Shown one piece after another: positions 43,735-43,874 of a stretch of DNA of 43,874 bases; within the stretch, counting starts at the first letter, position 1; the number at the start of each line of letters is the position of its first letter. The notes under the pieces are model-generated. The model was not told where the DNA came from and searched no databases. It saw only the letters and a program-made list of their open reading frames with translations. This stretch comes from JABWBR01 sp036741235 (GTDB lineage Bacteria; Bacteroidota; Bacteroidia; Chitinophagales; Saprospiraceae), in assembly GCA_036741235.1 (NCBI GenBank), contig DAINSQ010000017.1, forward strand, positions 1 to 43,874, in the 5' to 3' direction. A program made the position numbers and the translations under genes.

Positions 43735-43874
43735 AGGGTTATGAAGGGTTATGAGGGGTTATGAAAGGTTATGAGGGGTTATGAAGGGTTATTTTTTTTC
43801 CTCATAACCTCTCATCACCCCTCATCCCCCCTCATAACCCCTCATCCCCCCTCATAACCCCTCATAACCCCTCA
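43735..43874. repeat. Tandem 10-bp repeats in inverted arrangement
   Basis: From 43735 to 43791 about six units of 'gggttatgag' type lie in direct repeat. A run of eight T follows (43792-43799). Then to the window end there are about seven units of 'cctcataacc' type, which are the reverse complement of the first set. The whole could form a very large hairpin and may act as a terminator for the thioredoxin pair. The array continues past the window edge. Confidence 0.9.

Overview
The window looks like chromosomal DNA from a Bacteroidota bacterium, most likely of the Saprospiria (Lewinella/Haliscomenobacter-like). The support is: at least four proteins with C-terminal type IX secretion (T9SS) sorting domains, few recognisable Shine-Dalgarno sequences, several matches to the Bacteroidota -7 promoter box TAnnTTTG, many lipoproteins, and intergenic spacers filled with short tandem or inverted repeats. 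No rRNA, tRNA, transposase, integrase or CRISPR array was seen.

Layout. 1-280: repeat-rich spacer with a decayed TPR-gene fragment. 279-5541 (minus): an NtrC-like response regulator without a DNA-binding domain, then a probable arsenic unit arsR-arsM-FAD oxidoreductase-M20 amidohydrolase, headed by a clear inverted-repeat operator that encloses a -7 box. 5542-7517: repeat-rich spacer and a T9SS delta-60-repeat protein. 7622-13426: epimerase, a solitary HTH-Panacea (antitoxin-like) regulator, a diheme cytochrome c, a papain-family lipoprotein and a pentapeptide-repeat lipoprotein. 13443-15080 (minus): glutamine-dependent NAD synthetase. 15224-19891 (plus): a HEPN/MNT pair followed by three exported proteins (caspase-TPR, a second caspase-like protein, a TPR protein). 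20007-22698 (minus): ECF sigma factor, a membrane-anchored beta-barrel-like protein and a PepSY-like lipoprotein. 22767-27322 (minus): three T9SS cargo proteins, including a PGRP-type amidase and a thioredoxin fusion. 27464-35828: dihydrofolate reductase (minus), then a plus-strand run with an unidentified conserved protein, an M15 peptidase, a redoxin, an RND efflux adaptor and pump, and a LURP-one-like protein. 35941-37425: a frameshifted FkbM methyltransferase and a CrtA-like protein. 37591-43734 (plus): a coiled-coil adenylate cyclase, UvrB and twin thioredoxin-domain proteins. The window ends inside a large inverted array of 10-bp repeats.

How the genes fit together. Much of the content concerns the cell envelope and export: T9SS cargo, lipoproteins, efflux and periplasmic or secreted thioredoxin domains. 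The best candidates for something undescribed are the HEPN/MNT pair, whose HEPN RNase motif has Gln in place of His, the exported caspase/caspase/TPR trio directly downstream, the Panacea regulator with no visible toxin, and the sigma factor unit whose second protein joins a cytoplasmic segment, one membrane helix and an outer-membrane-like barrel. All functional calls are from reading translated sequence and recalling family motifs; no database search was run.
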